The notes under the pieces were generated by a model that had not been told where the DNA came from, searched no databases, and was given only the letters and a program-made list of their open reading frames with translations. Below are positions 17,268-27,413 of a stretch of 64,000 nt of DNA, one piece after another. Location: contig NZ_FNJV01000001.1 of the NCBI RefSeq assembly GCF_900103125.1, forward strand, positions 1,178,001-1,242,000, written 5' to 3'. This DNA is from Mucilaginibacter sp. OK268 (lineage in GTDB: Bacteria; Bacteroidota; Bacteroidia; Sphingobacteriales; Sphingobacteriaceae). A program made the position numbers and the translations under genes. The stretch's first letter is position 1; every line of letters starts with the position of its first letter.

Positions 17268-19715
17268 ATGAAATTGCATAAAACTAACAGCATGACATAT
17301 TATGTTAAAGCAATAGTTACAGCCCTGCTGTTTTTGACTGGCCAAATTGCGTGCCAGGCGCAAAACCCCGGTAAAACGGAGCGAAAACAATTATTTGATT
17401 ATAACTGGAAATTTTTTCTGGGAGATCAGGAATTGGCAAAATCAAAAGATTTTAACGATGTTGGATGGCGGAACCTTGATCTGCCTCATGACTGGAGCAT
17501 TGAAGGAAACATAAGTCCTAAAAACCCCACTGGCGGTGCGGGCGGATATTTCCCTGCAGGTATCGGCTGGTACAGGAAAACCTTCAAAGCCCCCGGTGAA
17601 TGGAAAGGCAAAAAAATCTCCATTTACTTTGAAGGGGTTTATATGAATTCGGAAGTTTTTATTAATGGAAAATCACTTGGAACTTACCCTTATGGCTATT
17701 CATCGTTTAGTTATGACCTTTCGCCTTATTTAGATCTTAATCATGAAAATGTGATCGCAGTGCGGGTGGACAATTCCCAGCAGGTGAACAGCAGGTGGTT
17801 CAGTGGCTCCGGCATTTATCGCCATGTTTGGATGAATATTACCGATGCTGTGCACATTGCTGATTGGGGCGTTTCAATTACAACTCCCTTTGTATCTGCA
17901 AAAAAAGCGACTGTTCAAATTAAAACGGTGTTAAAAAACGAAACCGGATTGCCGCAAAGTATTGTATTTAGCACCCGCTTACAGGATGCAAATTCTAAAA
18001 ATGCAGGAAATAATCAAATAAAGGTTAAACTGGCCGCCAATAGTGAACGGGAAATAGCTCAGACCATAATCGTAGCAAATCCGCTGCAATGGACATCGGA
18101 AACGCCCCATTTATACAATGCTCAAATACAGATCATCCGAAGTAAAAATGTGGTTGACAAAACCGAAACGCCTTTTGGCATACGTTCCATAAAATATACA
18201 GTTGAAAATGGATTTCAGCTTAATGGTAAAACAATAAAGATCAATGGTGGATGTGTGCACCATGATAATGGTTGTCTGGGTGCTGCCGCTTTTGACCGTG
18301 CAGAGGAGCGTAAGGTTGAATTGCTTAAGGAAGCTGGATTTAATGCGGTAAGAACCTCCCACAATCCACCCTCCGAGGCTTTTTTAAATGCTTGCGATAG
18401 GTTAGGTCTGTTGGTTGTTGATGAATCATTTGATTGTTGGAAAGTCGGAAAAAACAAACACGATTATGCCCGGTATTTTAACGAATGGTGGAGACGCGAC
18501 CTGGATGCCATGGTTTTGCGAGATCGTAATCACCCTTCAATCATCATGTGGAGTATTGGCAATGAAATAGTAGAGCGAGGTACCCCCGAGGCTGTAGAAA
18601 CAGCTAAAATGCTTGCAGGCGCTATAAAAAAGATTGACACCACCAGGCCTGTTACATCCGCAGTTGTGGATAATGGCAAGAATTGGACAACGCTTGATTC
18701 CCTTTTCGCTGCGCATGACATTGCCGGTTATAATTACCACCTGGGGAGTGCGCCGTCGGATCATAAGCGGGTGCCTTCCCGAATCATCTTTCAAACAGAG
18801 TCGTATCCTAAAGATGCTTTTGCCAATTGGAAGTTGGTAAACAGCAACAATCATGTTATTGGGGATTTTGTTTGGACGGCTATAGATTATCTTGGGGAAT
18901 CAGGGATAGGCCGTTGGTATTATTCAGGTGATATGCCCGGTGAACACTGGGAGCATGACTTTTTTCCATGGCATGGCGCTTACTGTGGCGATATTGATCT
19001 GATTGGGTGGAGAAAGCCGATCTCGCACTATCGGAGCCTGTTATACAATAATACCGAAAAGTTGTATATGGCTGTTCGTGAACCAGAACCCTTAGAGATC
19101 AAAACAACGTGGTGGTCGGTATGGCCCACATGGGACAGCTGGACCTGGCCGAAATATACAGGAAAAGCCATTAACGTTGAAGTTTATTCCAGGTATCCCA
19201 GGGTGCGCCTTTACTTGAACGGCAAACTCATAGGCGAAAAGCCAACAACGGATGAACAGGAATATAAAGCTGAATTTGCAGTACCCTATGCGCCCGGTCA
19301 ACTTAAGGCAGTTGGTGTGGTTAATGATAAGGAGATAGAGTCAGCCGTTTTGCAAACTTCCGGAGATGGTGCTCGAATTCAATTAAGTGCTGATAGGAAG
19401 GAGATCGTAGCTAATGGACAGGACTTGTCTTATATTACTGTAGAGCTTATCGACAAGAACGGTGTACTTCAGCCAAATGCGGTGAACCTCCTGCTTTTTA
19501 AAATTGAAGGACCAGGAGTAATTGCCGGAGTAGCCAATGCGGATATGAAAGATACAGACTCCTACGTTGGAAATACGCACAAAGCCTGGCACGGACGTGC
19601 TTTGGTTGTCATTCGAAGTGCCCATAGTGCCGGTGATATTAAATTGATGGTTAGCTCAGCTGGTTTATCAGGGGCTGCTTTAAATATCAAAGCAATTTCC
19701 GGAAAAAACAGGTAA
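17268..19715 (+). CDS. GH2 beta-galactosidase, second of three
   Basis: A secreted GH2 enzyme of 815 residues with the same domain order as its upstream neighbour. It shows LPHDWSIEG, GIGWYRKTF and SEVFINGKSLGTYPYGY in the sugar-binding domain, HNPPSEAFLNACDRLGLLVV in the barrel, acid/base Glu433 in WSIGNEIVE and nucleophile Glu511 in FQTESYP. A DUF4982 domain (VRLYLNGKLIGEK) and a C-terminal Ig-like domain (IVANGQDLSYITVELIDKNG) close the protein. The signal peptide ends near CQAQ; an internal ATG at 17292 is an equally possible start. The canonical GNE motif makes galactosidase activity more likely here than for the first copy. Confidence 0.9.
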   Translation: MKLHKTNSMTYYVKAIVTALLFLTGQIACQAQNPGKTERKQLFDYNWKFFLGDQELAKSKDFNDVGWRNLDLPHDWSIEGNISPKNPTGGAGGYFPAGIGWYRKTFKAPGEWKGKKISIYFEGVYMNSEVFINGKSLGTYPYGYSSFSYDLSPYLDLNHENVIAVRVDNSQQVNSRWFSGSGIYRHVWMNITDAVHIADWGVSITTPFVSAKKATVQIKTVLKNETGLPQSIVFSTRLQDANSKNAGNNQIKVKLAANSEREIAQTIIVANPLQWTSETPHLYNAQIQIIRSKNVVDKTETPFGIRSIKYTVENGFQLNGKTIKINGGCVHHDNGCLGAAAFDRAEERKVELLKEAGFNAVRTSHNPPSEAFLNACDRLGLLVVDESFDCWKVGKNKHDYARYFNEWWRRDLDAMVLRDRNHPSIIMWSIGNEIVERGTPEAVETAKMLAGAIKKIDTTRPVTSAVVDNGKNWTTLDSLFAAHDIAGYNYHLGSAPSDHKRVPSRIIFQTESYPKDAFANWKLVNSNNHVIGDFVWTAIDYLGESGIGRWYYSGDMPGEHWEHDFFPWHGAYCGDIDLIGWRKPISHYRSLLYNNTEKLYMAVREPEPLEIKTTWWSVWPTWDSWTWPKYTGKAINVEVYSRYPRVRLYLNGKLIGEKPTTDEQEYKAEFAVPYAPGQLKAVGVVNDKEIESAVLQTSGDGARIQLSADRKEIVANGQDLSYITVELIDKNGVLQPNAVNLLLFKIEGPGVIAGVANADMKDTDSYVGNTHKAWHGRALVVIRSAHSAGDIKLMVSSAGLSGAALNIKAISGKNR

Positions 19716-19857
19716 ACAAGACGTACATTGGGCGCACAAGCAGCAAGGAATCAAAAATGTTAAAAGGTTAAGTGCCTGCAGGGCCTTAGAGGAATTTATC
19801 ATAATTGCCTGAGAATAGCGTCAATGGTTAACAAATATTATAAATTCGCTAAGGGTT

Positions 19858-22629
19858 ATGAAAAAATATCAAAAATATAGGGTGTTAATGTTATGGACTT
19901 TGTTTTCTATATCATTATCATCAGCAGAAGCACAGCAAACACAATATCAATATTTATCAGGTACAGATAAAGATCATACTGTCGACTGGGATTTTTATAT
20001 CAATACAGGTCAGAAAAGTGGTTCATGGAGTAAGATAGCTGTCCCTTCCAATTGGGAACAGCAAGGCTTTGGTACTTATAATTATTATAAAGACACGCAG
20101 AACCCCGAAGAGCAGGGGAAGTACAAATATCATTTTAAAGTACCTGCATCGGCATCGGCCAAAAATGTTTTTATAGTTTTTGAAGCTTCCATGACCGAAA
20201 CAGAAGTTAAAATAAATGGAAAACTTGCCGGGCCTGTACATCAGGGTGGTTTTTACCGGTTTAAATATGATGTTACCCAATTGCTAAATTATAACGGTGA
20301 TAATTTATTGGAAGTAACGGTTAGCAAACGGTCAACAAATGAATCTATTAACCAGGCAGAGCGCAAAGCTGATTTTTGGTTGTTTGGCGGTATTTTTCGG
20401 CCCGTTTACCTGGAAATAATCCCCAAAACATTTATTGACAGGTTAGCCATTGATGCCAAAGCAAACGGCTCGTTAAGGCTTGATGTATTTACTGCTAATG
20501 CGAATAATAGCCACACGATAAAAGCGCAAGTACAGAAACTTAACGGGCAACCGGTAGGTGTACCTTTCAGTATAAAAGTAACTACAGGTGAGCAAAAAAC
20601 AAGTTTGCAACAACAATTAAAAGATATTTTACCCTGGAACCCGGAGGCGCCTAATTTATATAATCTTGTGGTCTCAGTTAATGGTTCGCAAGGTGTAATT
20701 CATACAATAAAACAACGTTTTGGCTTTCGTACCGCGGAGTTAAGGTTGCAGGATGGCTTTTATGTAAACGGCAAAAAAGTTGTTTTTAAAGGTGTATGCA
20801 GGCATAGCGAATGGCCCGAATCTGGTCGTACATTGAGTAAAGATATTAGCCTGATGGATGTTAAGCTGATGAAAGAAATGAATATGAATGCGGTAAGGAT
20901 GTCGCATTATCCTCCTGATCAGCATTTTCTGGATGTTTGTGATTCACTTGGCCTTTTTGTATTGGACGAATTAACCGGTTGGCAAGCCAAATATGATACC
21001 GAAGTTGGGAAAAAGTTGGTAAAAGAACTGGTGGTAAGAGATGTAAACCATCCATCTATCGTGATATGGGATAATGGAAACGAAGGAGGCTGGAATACGG
21101 ATCTCGATACGGAATTTGCTAAATATGATCCTCAGCGTCGCCTCATAATTCATCCCTGGGAAAAATTCAACGGAACAGATACCAAACACTATCCCGACTA
21201 TAATTATGTAAGCAATTCGGTTTTATATGGTAAGGAGGTGTTTTTCCCAACTGAATTTATGCACGGTTTATATGATGGGGGCCAGGGTGCAGGATTAGAT
21301 GATTTCTGGAACCTGATGCGTAGGCATCCGTATTTCGGCGGTGGGTTTTTATGGTCATTTCATGACGAGGGCGTGGCCCGAACAGACAGGAACGGACAGA
21401 TAGATATACAGGGCAATGCTGCGCCTGATGGCATATTGGGTCCTCATCGTGAAAAAGAAGGCAGTTTTTATACCATTAAAGAAATTTGGTCACCGGTGGT
21501 GATAGAAAAGCCTTTTATACCGGAAATATTTGACGGCAAATTGGAGGTGGAGAACCGGTATATTTATACCAACCTCAATAAATGTTCTTTTAAATGGAAA
21601 CTGGTATCCTTGCCATTACCTGGTAATAATAATTTACAAGGCAAAATTAATGCGTCAGGAAGTGTGGCGCGGATAGATCTTGAACCGGGTGGAAAAGGGT
21701 TTTTACAACTCAATTTACCGGCAAATAGGGCTAACAGTGATGTATTGTACTTAACAGCCACTGGCCCTGATAACAAAGAGATCTTTACCTGGAGCTGGCC
21801 ATTAAGATCGCCGGCAAACGGAACCAATAAATTTATTGCACATACTACCACCAAACCAGTAACTGTGGAGCAAGGTGGAAGCCTGGTGGTTAAAGCCAAT
21901 AGCATCAGTTATTATTTTGATACGCAAACAGGCTATCTCCAAAAAGTAATTACCCCAAAATCAACCATTGATTTAAAAGATGGGCCTGCGCTGACAGGTG
22001 CAAAGCATACCCTTAAACAACTAAAACATTATACCTCGGGCGATGATGAAATAGTAGAACCAGTATATGAAGGAAGCCCCCGCTTTAGCGTTAAATGGAC
22101 ATTTAGCTCCGGCAAACCGGCAAAGCTTGATTATCAATTTGATGAAAGGGGTGAATTTGATTTTTCAGGTATTACCTTTAATTATCCGGAAGAACAGATA
22201 ACCGGGATGGAGTGGGAGGGGCGTGGGCCATACCATGTTTGGAAAAACAGACTTAAGGGCCAGCAGTTTGGCGTTTGGCACAAAGCTTATAATAATACCA
22301 TAACCGGTGAAAGCTGGAACTATCCCGAATTTAAAGGTTATCATGCCGAAGTCTATTGGGTAACGATTGAAAACAAGCAGGCTCCATTTACTGTGTACAC
22401 CAATCAAAAAGGTATGTATTTACAGATGCTGAAACCTGCTAAAGCTGCAGGTTCAGGTAATGATAATACTGATCCACCTTTTCCGGAGGGTAACCTGGGG
22501 TTTCTGAATACCATCAACCCAATCGGAACAAAATTTCAGTCGGCCAATAAATTAGGTCCGCAAAGTCAGAAAAACGTATCCCTCAATTATACACCAGTAA
22601 GCGGTAGCTTATGGTTTGATTTTCGATAG
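19858..22629 (+). CDS. GH2 beta-galactosidase, LacZ-like architecture
   Basis: A 923-residue secreted GH2 enzyme, third in the row but of another type. It opens with VPSNWEQQGFGTYNYY and DFWLFGGIFRPVYLE (sugar-binding domain), has the barrel with MSHYPPDQHFLDVCDSLGLF, acid/base Glu409 in WDNGNEGGW and nucleophile Glu466 in FPTEFMHG. It ends in a large beta domain of the LacZ small-chain type (GMEWEGRGPYHVWKNRLKG). The signal peptide ends SSAEAQ. The 142-base gap before it holds no clear promoter or terminator, so it may be read through from the other GH2 genes. Beta-galactosidase is the best guess; other beta-glycosides are possible. Confidence 0.87.
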   Translation: MKKYQKYRVLMLWTLFSISLSSAEAQQTQYQYLSGTDKDHTVDWDFYINTGQKSGSWSKIAVPSNWEQQGFGTYNYYKDTQNPEEQGKYKYHFKVPASASAKNVFIVFEASMTETEVKINGKLAGPVHQGGFYRFKYDVTQLLNYNGDNLLEVTVSKRSTNESINQAERKADFWLFGGIFRPVYLEIIPKTFIDRLAIDAKANGSLRLDVFTANANNSHTIKAQVQKLNGQPVGVPFSIKVTTGEQKTSLQQQLKDILPWNPEAPNLYNLVVSVNGSQGVIHTIKQRFGFRTAELRLQDGFYVNGKKVVFKGVCRHSEWPESGRTLSKDISLMDVKLMKEMNMNAVRMSHYPPDQHFLDVCDSLGLFVLDELTGWQAKYDTEVGKKLVKELVVRDVNHPSIVIWDNGNEGGWNTDLDTEFAKYDPQRRLIIHPWEKFNGTDTKHYPDYNYVSNSVLYGKEVFFPTEFMHGLYDGGQGAGLDDFWNLMRRHPYFGGGFLWSFHDEGVARTDRNGQIDIQGNAAPDGILGPHREKEGSFYTIKEIWSPVVIEKPFIPEIFDGKLEVENRYIYTNLNKCSFKWKLVSLPLPGNNNLQGKINASGSVARIDLEPGGKGFLQLNLPANRANSDVLYLTATGPDNKEIFTWSWPLRSPANGTNKFIAHTTTKPVTVEQGGSLVVKANSISYYFDTQTGYLQKVITPKSTIDLKDGPALTGAKHTLKQLKHYTSGDDEIVEPVYEGSPRFSVKWTFSSGKPAKLDYQFDERGEFDFSGITFNYPEEQITGMEWEGRGPYHVWKNRLKGQQFGVWHKAYNNTITGESWNYPEFKGYHAEVYWVTIENKQAPFTVYTNQKGMYLQMLKPAKAAGSGNDNTDPPFPEGNLGFLNTINPIGTKFQSANKLGPQSQKNVSLNYTPVSGSLWFDFR

Positions 22630-22824
22630 AGAAAGCGGTAGCTGTCAGCATCTAAAAGATATAATGAACAATCTTACTTCAGCCGGCTGCGCTTCATGGT
22701 TAGGTAATTACCGGGTATTGGATTTTGGACGATATTAATAATGATGTATTAAAATGTATTGTTATTGAGATATCAGTATAAATAATTGAGAAACCAGTGC
22801 AAACTCTCATGGTTTTCAGTCATA

Positions 22825-22832
22825 TATCTTTG
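22825..22832 (+). promoter_or_regulatory. Possible -7 box upstream of GH12
   Basis: TATCTTTG matches TANNTTTG and lies 41 bases before the GH12 start, but no TTTG partner sits at the expected distance. Confidence 0.35.
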
Positions 22833-22872
22833 TTATTAATTAACCAATTAATAAACACCTGAAATTTACCTT

Positions 22873-23640
22873 ATGAAAAAAGCTCTTTGTGTGCTGTTAG
22901 TAGCAGCATTATTTACTGCGTGTAAAAAAAATAACGCAGAACCAGCACCTGCCAGCGGCAAGGTTGAAGCAAACTGGTCATCCTCAGCTCAGTATGCTTC
23001 CTGGCAAAACGGTGGGTACACGGTTTATAACAATATTTGGGGCAGCGGGGCCGGTTCGCAAAGTATCTGGGCCAATTCCTATAGTAACTGGGGGATCTGG
23101 GCCAATCATCCAAACACCGGTGGTATCAAATCGTATCCGAATTCAACAAAGTATGTCGGGGTAGCATTAAGCAATCTTAACAATTGCAGCAGCAGTTTCA
23201 ATGTAACGACGCCGTCAGGTGGAGCCTGGGAAGTTGCATACGATATTTGGGATAACAATAATCATTATGAAACTATGCTATGGATGAATTCTACAGGTAA
23301 TACCGACGGCAGCGGAAATGTTAAACCGATATCATACAACTGGAATGCAGCGGGTAACCCGGTACCTGTATATACCAATCAATCCATCGGAGGCCACACC
23401 TGGAATGTTTTCAGGGGTAACAATGGAAGCAACGATGTGTTTTCGTTTTTAAGAACAAGCAAAACAAATTCAGGAACTGTGGATGTTAAAGCTATTCAAA
23501 ATTGGATAAAGAACCAGGGCTGGTTTGGTAATATCACTTTAGGTAATGTACAACTTGGTTTTGAAATCACATCATCCTATGGGAATAACGGATCTGGCTT
23601 GAATTTTACAACAAACAGCTATTCGGTGAGCTATAACTAA
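22873..23640 (+). CDS. GH12 endo-glucanase/xyloglucanase lipoprotein
   Basis: A 255-residue GH12 retaining endo-beta-1,4-glucanase; many members prefer xyloglucan. The N-terminus MKKALCVLLVAALFTACKK is a lipoprotein signal (Cys17), so the enzyme is probably anchored on the outer membrane, possibly at the cell surface. The jelly-roll domain has the nucleophile Glu133 in YETMLWMN and the acid/base Glu231 in GFEITSS, plus the Trp- and Asn-rich strands expected of the family. It sits between the GH2 run and the SusCD pair, behind its own possible promoter, and is followed by a strong terminator, so it may form a single-gene unit making the first surface cut. Confidence 0.88.
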   Translation: MKKALCVLLVAALFTACKKNNAEPAPASGKVEANWSSSAQYASWQNGGYTVYNNIWGSGAGSQSIWANSYSNWGIWANHPNTGGIKSYPNSTKYVGVALSNLNNCSSSFNVTTPSGGAWEVAYDIWDNNNHYETMLWMNSTGNTDGSGNVKPISYNWNAAGNPVPVYTNQSIGGHTWNVFRGNNGSNDVFSFLRTSKTNSGTVDVKAIQNWIKNQGWFGNITLGNVQLGFEITSSYGNNGSGLNFTTNSYSVSYN

Positions 23641-23687
23641 CCTGGTAAGCGTAAGCTATTGATTTTATCTAAACTTTAAACGCAGTT

Positions 23688-23722
23688 AATGATCATGACC
23701 AGCAATGGCATGATCATTTTTT
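23688..23722 (+). terminator. Rho-independent terminator after GH12
   Basis: A perfect 10-bp stem (AATGATCATG at 23688-23697, CATGATCATT at 23709-23718) runs into six T residues. It lies 48 bases after the GH12 stop. Confidence 0.85.
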
Positions 23723-24242
23723 ATGGATTCAGCTGTATTAGTTTAAGTAATTGAGTAAAATCTAAGTGCTTTATTTATAATTTATTGCAAAGCTTTGAAC
23801 ATTTGGTCTATATTTTTGTCCATCCTTGTCCCTTCCTTTTTTTAAAGTTATCATAGTTTCAACCCAAGGAATATTATTTCAGCACGGCGTGTCTAAACGA
23901 TGGTTTTGAAGAGTGTTCCACCAATTATCAATTGAACCAATATTTGTTTTTTTCCTAACAAGCAGCTGAGATTCTGTTGAAGTTTTAGCGTGTTTGAAAA
24001 TTCACTAATGAACTGTGATATGCTTTTTAATACGGGAGTTTCGCAATCGATTGCAAACGTAAAACCATTAAATAGTCCTGATATCAAAAGAATGGAGATA
24101 TCACCGAGGAGATGGGAGGAGAGCATCAGGATAGACCCTAATTTCACCTATAAATATAATTACGTTTTGATGCGAGTTTCTTACAGTCAGTTATTCTCAT
24201 CCTTCAATAATCAGCCAATTATTTCACTTAAATTTTAAATCC
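23723..24242 (+). other. Long leader region of the first susC gene
   Basis: This gap of about 520 bases has no convincing gene. TATTTTTG at 23811-23818 fits the -7 box, with an ATTG about 23 bases upstream, which would give a leader of roughly 420 bases. An 82-codon frame at 23990-24238 has no recognisable features and I do not call it. I see no paired G/C-run repeats like those near the second locus. Confidence 0.4.
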
Positions 24243-27200
24243 ATGAAAAGAAAACTACTAACAAAATTCCTAGTTTTTATCGGGATGACTTTATCAGCTC
24301 TAATGATAAGTCTACCCGGTTTTTCCCAAACAGGAAAAATTACCGGCAAAGTGTCGGGTAAGGACGATGGGCTGCCTTTGCCCGGTGTAACGGTTAAAGT
24401 CAAAGGTAGCTCTGAGGTCACCAATACAAGTTCGGACGGGTCCTATACCATAAACGCCGTTCAGGGAAACACATTGATTTTCTCTTTTGTCGGTTATGAT
24501 CAAAAAGAGCTTGTCGTTCCGGCATCAGGTACACTCAATGTAGTCTTATCGACTACTACCAATAACCTGAACGAAGTAGTCGTAATCGGATATGGTACGG
24601 CCCGCAGAAAAGACCTGGTAAGCGCTGTTAATGTGGTGGCGGCGAAAGATGCGGGCGCCAATACATCAACAAGTCCTGCACAATTATTAATAGGTAAGGC
24701 GCCAGGTGTTCAGGTAGTAACTGCGAATGGCTCGCCAGGTTCAGATGCGCAAATTATTATACGTGGTACCGGTTCTTTCACTAATGTTAGCCCGTTATAC
24801 GTTATTGATGGCATACAAGCTGATGCCGGCTTGTTCAATACGATTAGCCCACAGGACATTGAGAATATTACCATATTGAAAGACGCCGCTTCAACAGCAA
24901 TATATGGCGCTTCGGGGGCTAACGGCGTTGTGATAATTACAACAAAAAAAGGTAAAGCCGGCCCCACTCAAATATCATTTACATCACAGGTAGGTTTTTC
25001 AACTATACCAAAAAAACTCGATCTGTTAAAAGCAGCTGATTATGTAGACCTCATTAAAGATGTTGCCGTTACCAACAATGTTCCAATACCAGCAAAACTT
25101 AACACGCCGTTCGTTTTGGTTGACAGAAACGACTGGCAAAACGAAATTTTTAAAACCGCTTTATCAACTCAAAATGATGTAAGTATAAGCGGCGGAGGTG
25201 ATAAGGTTACCTATAATATGTCGGCAGGATATGTAACGCAGCAAGCCACGATTAAGGATTATACTTTTAAGCGGTTTAATAACAGGTTCTCGCTTGACGA
25301 AAAATTAGGCCGTTTTCATTTCGGGCAAACCTTAAATTTGAGGTACACCAAGACGCGGGGCCAGACAGCGGGCATAGGCAACGCCCTTACTTATGCACCT
25401 TATCAACCCATTTATGATTCCTCAATTACGGGCGGTTACTCCATCTTGACCAATAATGATGATAACAGCAATGCTATAAATCCATTGGCGGATCTGGGCC
25501 TAAAAACCCAAAGCAGCCAGGACATGGTATTATATCCACAAGTATTTGCCGAAGTGAAAATTATTGATGGTTTAACTTTCCGTTCGCAAGCATCAGCAAC
25601 ATATGACAGTAATGGAAGTGATTCTTATCAGGTACCTTTCGTAACTGCCAATAAACTGGCTTTCGACCGCCAAGCGGGCCATGCCTACGGCAGCTCCTCC
25701 TATTACATCATTGAGAACTATTTGTCCTATAACCATACCTTTGGTAAACACAATATTTCGCTAACAGCAGGTAACAGTTACATTGATGCAGGAACCAGTA
25801 GCTCTGCTAGTTTAACGGGTACAGGCATGCTGACCGATGCGGTAAAGGACATTGGTGTAGCCCCAACTGTTACTGTAACAGGTAGGTCATCGGGTTATGC
25901 CACTCAATTTGGCGTCCAACAATCTTATTACGGACGTTTGATTTATTCTTATGACGATAAGTATATCCTTTCAGCCAGCGTAAGGCGTGACGGGTCTTCC
26001 AACTTTCTCCCTGCAGTCCGTTACGGCAATTTCCCGAGCGCGGGCTTTGCATGGCGATTCAGTCAGGAAGATTTCGTAAAAGCGGCTCTTCCATTTGTCA
26101 GTGATGGTAAACTGCGTGTAGGATGGGGACGTACAGGTAATAACCGGATCGATCTAGGCAGAACCGATGTATTAACATTTAACGGATCGCCTGTAGGAAA
26201 CCTGGTATATTCTTTTGGTCAAACTGAGAAATTCGTTAACGGAACAACAGCTATTACAATTGCCAACCCGAAATTGCATTGGGAAGCAACCGACCAAACC
26301 GATGCCGGCATCGATCTGGCATTTCTCAACAACAGGATAACTTTTACCGCCGATTACTACAATAGAAAAAGCAGTGGATTATTAGTAAATATACCTGTAC
26401 CGCCAAGTTTAGGGGTAGGCTTAAATACAAGCAACAGTTATGAGACGGTTAACGCGGCCAAGGTGCAAAACAAAGGGTTTGAATTTCAGTTAGGTTACCG
26501 GTCTGAAGTACAAAAGGGTTTTAGCTATAACATAAGCGTTAACGGCGCTTTTAACAATAATAAAACATTAGCGTTAGACCCTCAATCGCCAACTCCAATA
26601 ATTGGAGGAACCACTAGCGTACAGACAATGACTATGCCGGGTATTGCTATCGGGTCATATTATGGTTATAGGGAGGATCATGTAGCCAGAGACCAGGCTG
26701 AAATTGATGCATTAAATCAAAAGGCACAGCAGAAGACCGGCGATCCGACTAAAGTTTACCAGTCTGGATTGCTTCCCGGCGACTTTATATTTAAGGACCT
26801 GAACGGAGACGGCGTTGTTGACTCAAAAGACCAGCAGGTTTTAGGGAGCGCAATTCCAAAGTTTACGTATGGCATCAACGTGGGTGCCACTTATCATAAT
26901 TTCGACCTTAACGTAGTATTATCAGGCGTGCAGGGCGTGCAGATTGGAAATGATCTGAGGGCTTCCACTTTGGATTTCGCAGCGACAGGGCATAATGCCT
27001 CAACCGACATATTAGACAGGTGGAAAAAAACGGGTGACAATGCCAAGCTGCCAAGAGCGGGGCAGAATGCAACAGGAACGGGAAATGTAAGGCCGTCAGA
27101 TTTCTTTATCGACAACGGCGCTTATTTACGTGCCCGCAATGTAACCCTAGGCTACACTTTAACAAAAAACGCTTTAAAATCGTTTTCGGGTAATGTGTTG

Positions 27201-27389
27201 AGTAAACTGCGCATATATATTGCTGCGCAAAATTTATTTACCATAACCGGATATAAAGGCTATGATCCCGAATTAAGCACAGTAAATGGAGATAACAACG
27301 CGAACGATACTATTTTTAGCCGCGGTATTGATACAGGCCAGATCCCGCAGGCCCGCACATTTTTATTCGGGATACAGGCAGGATTTTAA
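24243..27389 (+). CDS. SusC/RagA-type TonB-dependent outer-membrane transporter
   Basis: A 1048-residue TonB-dependent transporter that imports oligosaccharides through the outer membrane with its SusD partner. After the signal peptide (ending PGFSQ) comes the carboxypeptidase-D regulatory-like domain (GKVSGKDDGLPLPGVTVKVKG), the TonB-box region with LNEVVVIGYGTARRKDL, the plug domain (SPLYVIDGIQAD, IEILKDAAS-like ITILKDAASTAIYGASGANG), and a long barrel ending in aromatic-rich strands. The final residue is Phe, as is usual for outer-membrane barrels. It is 24 bases ahead of susD. No sensor sits next to it, so its regulator may be the HTCS at 31682 or lie outside the window. Confidence 0.96.
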   Translation: MKRKLLTKFLVFIGMTLSALMISLPGFSQTGKITGKVSGKDDGLPLPGVTVKVKGSSEVTNTSSDGSYTINAVQGNTLIFSFVGYDQKELVVPASGTLNVVLSTTTNNLNEVVVIGYGTARRKDLVSAVNVVAAKDAGANTSTSPAQLLIGKAPGVQVVTANGSPGSDAQIIIRGTGSFTNVSPLYVIDGIQADAGLFNTISPQDIENITILKDAASTAIYGASGANGVVIITTKKGKAGPTQISFTSQVGFSTIPKKLDLLKAADYVDLIKDVAVTNNVPIPAKLNTPFVLVDRNDWQNEIFKTALSTQNDVSISGGGDKVTYNMSAGYVTQQATIKDYTFKRFNNRFSLDEKLGRFHFGQTLNLRYTKTRGQTAGIGNALTYAPYQPIYDSSITGGYSILTNNDDNSNAINPLADLGLKTQSSQDMVLYPQVFAEVKIIDGLTFRSQASATYDSNGSDSYQVPFVTANKLAFDRQAGHAYGSSSYYIIENYLSYNHTFGKHNISLTAGNSYIDAGTSSSASLTGTGMLTDAVKDIGVAPTVTVTGRSSGYATQFGVQQSYYGRLIYSYDDKYILSASVRRDGSSNFLPAVRYGNFPSAGFAWRFSQEDFVKAALPFVSDGKLRVGWGRTGNNRIDLGRTDVLTFNGSPVGNLVYSFGQTEKFVNGTTAITIANPKLHWEATDQTDAGIDLAFLNNRITFTADYYNRKSSGLLVNIPVPPSLGVGLNTSNSYETVNAAKVQNKGFEFQLGYRSEVQKGFSYNISVNGAFNNNKTLALDPQSPTPIIGGTTSVQTMTMPGIAIGSYYGYREDHVARDQAEIDALNQKAQQKTGDPTKVYQSGLLPGDFIFKDLNGDGVVDSKDQQVLGSAIPKFTYGINVGATYHNFDLNVVLSGVQGVQIGNDLRASTLDFAATGHNASTDILDRWKKTGDNAKLPRAGQNATGTGNVRPSDFFIDNGAYLRARNVTLGYTLTKNALKSFSGNVLSKLRIYIAAQNLFTITGYKGYDPELSTVNGDNNANDTIFSRGIDTGQIPQARTFLFGIQAGF

Positions 27390-27413
27390 GCAATATTTAT
27401 AAAAAATACAATT

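Noticed and set aside
23990..24238. 82-codon frame upstream of susC
   Set aside because: It has no recognisable features, the composition is not protein-like, and it overlaps an equally long opposite-strand frame, so it is more likely a leader region.
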